Assembly: GCF_007856155.1 (NCBI RefSeq)
Contig: NZ_CP042266.1
Span: 868,001-932,000 of the forward strand
From: Streptomyces qinzhouensis
GTDB lineage: Bacteria; Actinomycetota; Actinomycetes; Streptomycetales; Streptomycetaceae
Direction of reading: 5' to 3'
Length of the DNA: 64,000 nt
Shown: in pieces, positions 61,445 to 64,000 of the stretch
Layout of the letters: each line of letters starts with the position of its first letter
Position numbering within the stretch: position 1 is the stretch's first letter
Translations under genes and position numbers: made by a program
The notes under the pieces: model-generated
The model's database searches: none
Told to the model about the DNA's origin: nothing
The model's input: only the letters and a program-made list of their open reading frames with translations

Positions 61445-62791
61445 TCAGCCGTAGCTCCGGCGCCGTACCGGCCCCACGGCCCGGGCGACGGCTTCGGCCA
61501 GCGGGCCGATATCGTCCCCGGTCAGCGTGGAGACGGTGAGCCGGACGGCGGGCGGGGCCGCGATCCGGAAGCGCGCCCCGGGTGCCACCGCCCAGCCCGC
61601 GTGCAGCAGTCGGGCCACTGTCCCGGTCTCGTCGGCGACCGGCACCCACACATTGACCCCGCTCCGCCCGTGGGCGACAACGCCCAGCCGGGCCAGGGCC
61701 GCGACCAGCGCGTCCCGGCGCCCGTCGTAGGCGGCCGCCACTTCGGCCGGGTCGATCGCCTCCTTGGTCCACAGGTCGACGACGGCGAGCTGGAGCAGCC
61801 GGCTGACCCAGCCGGGGCCGACGAACTGCCGTCCGGCCACCCGGTCCACGGTGACCGGGTCACCGGTGAGCACGGCGGTGCGGAGATCGGGGCCGTACGC
61901 CTTGGCCGTGGAGCGGACGAACGCCCAGCGGTCCGTGGACCCCGCCAGCGGGTGCAGCGGCAGATCGACGATGCCGTGCCCGTGGTCGTCCTCGATCAGG
62001 AGGGTGCCCGGAGAGCTGGCGAGGACGTCTCGCAGCGCCGCGGCGCGCGCCGCGCCGATCGCGGCGCCGGTCGGATTCTGGGCCCGGGCCGTGACGACGA
62101 TCGCCCGGGCGCCAGCGGCCACCGCCCCGGCCACCCCGGCCGGCAGCGGCCCGTCGTCGTCGACGGGCACGGGTACCGGCCGGAGCCCCAGCGCCGGGAC
62201 GAGGTCGAGCAGATTGCCCCAGCCCGGATCCTCCACCGCGACCCGGTCCCCGGGCCGCAGATGCGCGGAGAGTACGCGTTCGATGGCGTCGAGGGAGCCC
62301 GAGGTGACCGCAAGGGGCCCGGGCGGCACTCCGTCGGCGTCCAGGGCCGCGCGGGCGAGCCGGGCGAGCTCGGGCTCGACGGTCGGCCCCCCGTACAGAC
62401 CGTGGTGCGGGGCGTGCCGGTTGCGCCGGGCGGCGGCCGCGAGCGACTCCTCCAGCGGCGGCAGCAGCGCCGGGTCCGGATTGCCCTCGCTCACATCCCG
62501 TACGCCGGGGGGCGCTTCGACCCGGAGCGCGCCCCGCGCCGTACTGACCGGGCGAGGCAGTACCCGGCTGCCCCGGCGGCCCGCCGTCTCGATGATGCCG
62601 CGCTCGCGCAGGGTCCGGTAGGCGGCGGCCACCGTATTCGGATTCACCCCGAGGACCTCGGCCAACTCCCGCATGGGTGGGAGCAGTTGTCCGGGTTCCA
62701 GCGCGCCGCTGCCGACACCCCGCTCCACGCTGGCGGCGATCTCCGATGCGCGACGCCCTATGATCCGATACTCTCCTAGCACAAACAGCAT
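61445..62791 (-). CDS. MocR-type GntR/aminotransferase-fold regulator
   Basis: 448 aa. A GntR winged helix (about 15-80: GALEPGQLLPPMRELAEVLGVNPNTVAAAYRTLRERGII) is fused to a fold-type I aminotransferase domain. The PLP-lysine region is RSTAKAYGPDLRTAVLTGDP. It is divergent from a PNPOx-family gene only 25 bp away, with a 12-bp palindrome in the gap. MocR regulators often control vitamin B6 metabolism (PdxR type), so it may sense PLP and regulate the neighbour. Confidence 0.92.
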   Translation of the reverse strand: MLFVLGEYRIIGRRASEIAASVERGVGSGALEPGQLLPPMRELAEVLGVNPNTVAAAYRTLRERGIIETAGRRGSRVLPRPVSTARGALRVEAPPGVRDVSEGNPDPALLPPLEESLAAAARRNRHAPHHGLYGGPTVEPELARLARAALDADGVPPGPLAVTSGSLDAIERVLSAHLRPGDRVAVEDPGWGNLLDLVPALGLRPVPVPVDDDGPLPAGVAGAVAAGARAIVVTARAQNPTGAAIGAARAAALRDVLASSPGTLLIEDDHGHGIVDLPLHPLAGSTDRWAFVRSTAKAYGPDLRTAVLTGDPVTVDRVAGRQFVGPGWVSRLLQLAVVDLWTKEAIDPAEVAAAYDGRRDALVAALARLGVVAHGRSGVNVWVPVADETGTVARLLHAGWAVAPGARFRIAAPPAVRLTVSTLTGDDIGPLAEAVARAVGPVRRRSYG

Positions 62792-62793
62792 TA

Positions 62794-62805
62794 TGCACTA
62801 GTGCA
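62794..62805. promoter_or_regulatory. Perfect 12-bp palindrome between MocR and PNPOx genes
   Basis: TGCACTAGTGCA occupies the middle of the 25-bp gap between the two divergent start codons. It is a likely MocR binding site acting on both genes. Confidence 0.65.
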
Positions 62806-62816
62806 ATGGAGTTGTC

Positions 62817-63533
62817 ATGTCGGATGTCGCGCCCGATGTCGTCCCGGCGGCCCCGGTGGCTCCGGTGACCCCGCCGGTCCCGGACGCCTACGCCCCGACC
62901 GAGCGGACCGTGCCCACCCGCAGCCGTGAACGCGCCGCGTACGACCGCGAGACGGTCCACTCGATACTCGACCAGGAGTACGTCTGCCATCTCGGCTTCG
63001 TCCGCGACGGCCGCCCGGTCGTGCTGCCGACGCTGTACGCCCGGGTCGGCGAGCGGCTGTACGTCCACGGCTCGACCGGCTCCCGCCCGCTGCGGATGGC
63101 GGGCGGCGAGGATCCCGGACTGCCGGTGTGTCTGACGGTCACCCATCTCGACGGTCTGGTCCTGGCGCGCTCCGCCTTCCACCATTCGATGAACTACCGC
63201 TCGGTCATGGTCCACGGCATCGCCCACCAGGTCACCGACCCCGGGGAGAAGCTGGCCGCCCTCGACGCCCTGGTCGACCAGGTGGTCCCCGGCCGGTCCG
63301 CCGACTCCCGCCCGGCGAACGCCAAGGAGGCGGCGGCGACGGCCGTCCTGCGGCTCGATCTGGACGAGGTGTCGGCCAAGATGCGCACCGGCGGCCCCAA
63401 CGACGAGCCGGAGGATCTGGAACTGCCCTACTGGACGGGCGTGATCCCGGCCCGCCGGACGTACGGCACCCCGGTCCCCGCCGACGACCTCGCGCCCTCC
63501 GTCCCGCTGCCTTCCTACCTCCGGGGCTACTGA
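62817..63533 (+). CDS. Pyridoxamine 5'-phosphate oxidase-family protein
   Basis: 238 aa. A Pro/Val-rich leader precedes the FMN-binding split barrel (TVHSILDQEYVCHLGFVRDGRPVVLPTLYARVGERLYVHGSTGSRPLRM and FHHSMNYRSVMVHGIAHQV), the NimA/PNPOx_2 type. It may oxidise or bind a flavin or B6-related compound. The gene shares a 25-bp divergent gap with the MocR regulator gene. Confidence 0.9.
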   Translation: MSDVAPDVVPAAPVAPVTPPVPDAYAPTERTVPTRSRERAAYDRETVHSILDQEYVCHLGFVRDGRPVVLPTLYARVGERLYVHGSTGSRPLRMAGGEDPGLPVCLTVTHLDGLVLARSAFHHSMNYRSVMVHGIAHQVTDPGEKLAALDALVDQVVPGRSADSRPANAKEAAATAVLRLDLDEVSAKMRTGGPNDEPEDLELPYWTGVIPARRTYGTPVPADDLAPSVPLPSYLRGY

Positions 63534-63583
63534 GCGTCTCCGGAGGTACCGGTACGTCTGCGGGGACCCGGGCCCGGCAGCCC

Positions 63584-64000
63584 CTACCGCCGCTGTCTGC
63601 CGGCGCGGACCGCGCGGGATTCCGCCCGGGCGAGCCCCGCGACCGCCCCGAGCAGCAGCAGGGTCCCCAGCACGGTCGCGCCGGTCAGCCGCTCACCGAG
63701 GAAGGCGGTGGCCACGACGGCCGCGCTCACCGGCTCCAGCAGCATCACCACCGACACGGTCGCGGCCCGGATCGCGGCCGCGCCGACGAAGTAGAGGACG
63801 TACGCCAGCGCGGTCGGCACCGCCGCCACGTACCCCAGCAGCACCAGCACCCGCAGCGGGTCCCCGCTCGCCGGACAGAGGCCCTCGGCCAGCGCGAGCG
63901 GCAGCAGGCAGACCGCGCCGATCGCGAAGGACCAGGCCGTGGTGGTCACCGGGTCGGCGCCGCCGTCGCGGCCCAGCCCCCGGGCGATCAGCGTGATCGC
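63584..64000 (-). CDS. EamA/DMT superfamily transporter (5' end outside window)
   Basis: The frame is open to the right edge, so only the last ~138 residues are visible. The second EamA repeat is recognisable: [71 protein letters not shown]. It is the third DMT transporter gene in this window and is convergent with the PNPOx gene (50-bp gap). Confidence 0.85.
   Translation of the reverse strand, partial: AITLIARGLGRDGGADPVTTTAWSFAIGAVCLLPLALAEGLCPASGDPLRVLVLLGYVAAVPTALAYVLYFVGAAAIRAATVSVVMLLEPVSAAVVATAFLGERLTGATVLGTLLLLGAVAGLARAESRAVRAGRQRR

Overview
The window is Streptomyces chromosome. It has very high G+C, NDP-coupled overlapping stop/start codons, a complete conservon (cvnABCD plus a P450), TTA (bldA-type) codons in only a few genes, and typical actinomycete families such as MocR, Lrp, XRE-cupin, YbaK and HipA-like/DUF3037. 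No rRNA, tRNA or CRISPR was recognised.

Left part (1-15 kb), mostly housekeeping and paired regulator/effector genes: the end of a helical-repeat protein; a membrane-anchored ACT-GNAT protein with a TTA codon; a DUF885 metallopeptidase-like protein; an SDR; a divergent rhodanese/Lrp pair; the SbcCD nuclease operon; YigZ; a CoA-binding protein; a YbaK deacylase; an XRE-cupin regulator divergent from a DMT exporter across an operator-like palindrome; and a left-handed beta-helix acyltransferase with a short decayed duplicate beside it.

Middle part (15-41 kb): conservon cvnA-E (15.6-20.3 kb), whose P450 lacks the ExxR motif. Next come a gamma carbonic anhydrase, a hotdog thioesterase, a spermidine-synthase-like protein, and a divergent EF-Tu paralogue. 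The EF-Tu gene has a strong hairpin after it and related short repeats on both sides; one set is five perfect 26-bp tandem copies. Further on are UppP, an RlmG/RsmC-type methyltransferase, Lnt, and an oxidoreductase/FAD-monooxygenase pair divergent from a TetR gene across a two-site operator. Then follow Ung, an orphan peptide-binding lipoprotein, and two SDR genes with a 160-bp MITE-like element between them. A HipA-like kinase/DUF3037 pair ends this part.

Peptidyl-nucleoside cluster (41.7-54.7 kb): an unbroken same-strand run whose families and order match my recollection of the blasticidin S genes blsD to blsM. The order is cytosylglucuronate synthase, radical SAM decarboxylase, an unknown GT-like protein, 2,3-aminomutase, StrS-type aminotransferase, ATP-grasp ligase, MFS exporter, an unknown caspase-like/zinc-ribbon protein, guanidino methyltransferase, CMP hydrolase, and a secreted M1 aminopeptidase. 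A plausible flow is CMP to cytosine to cytosylglucuronate, then decarboxylation and amination, beta-arginine formation, amide ligation, N-methylation and export. The secreted peptidase could remove an aminoacyl cap outside the cell. The first gene carries a TTA codon and no pathway regulator lies in the run.

Right part (54.8-64 kb): a methyltransferase, a secreted SRPBCC protein, a TetR gene, a Rieske lipoprotein, an isochorismatase-like protein without its catalytic residues, two PNPOx-family proteins, a LysR/DMT divergent pair, a MocR regulator divergent from a PNPOx gene over a 12-bp palindrome, and a truncated DMT transporter gene at the edge.
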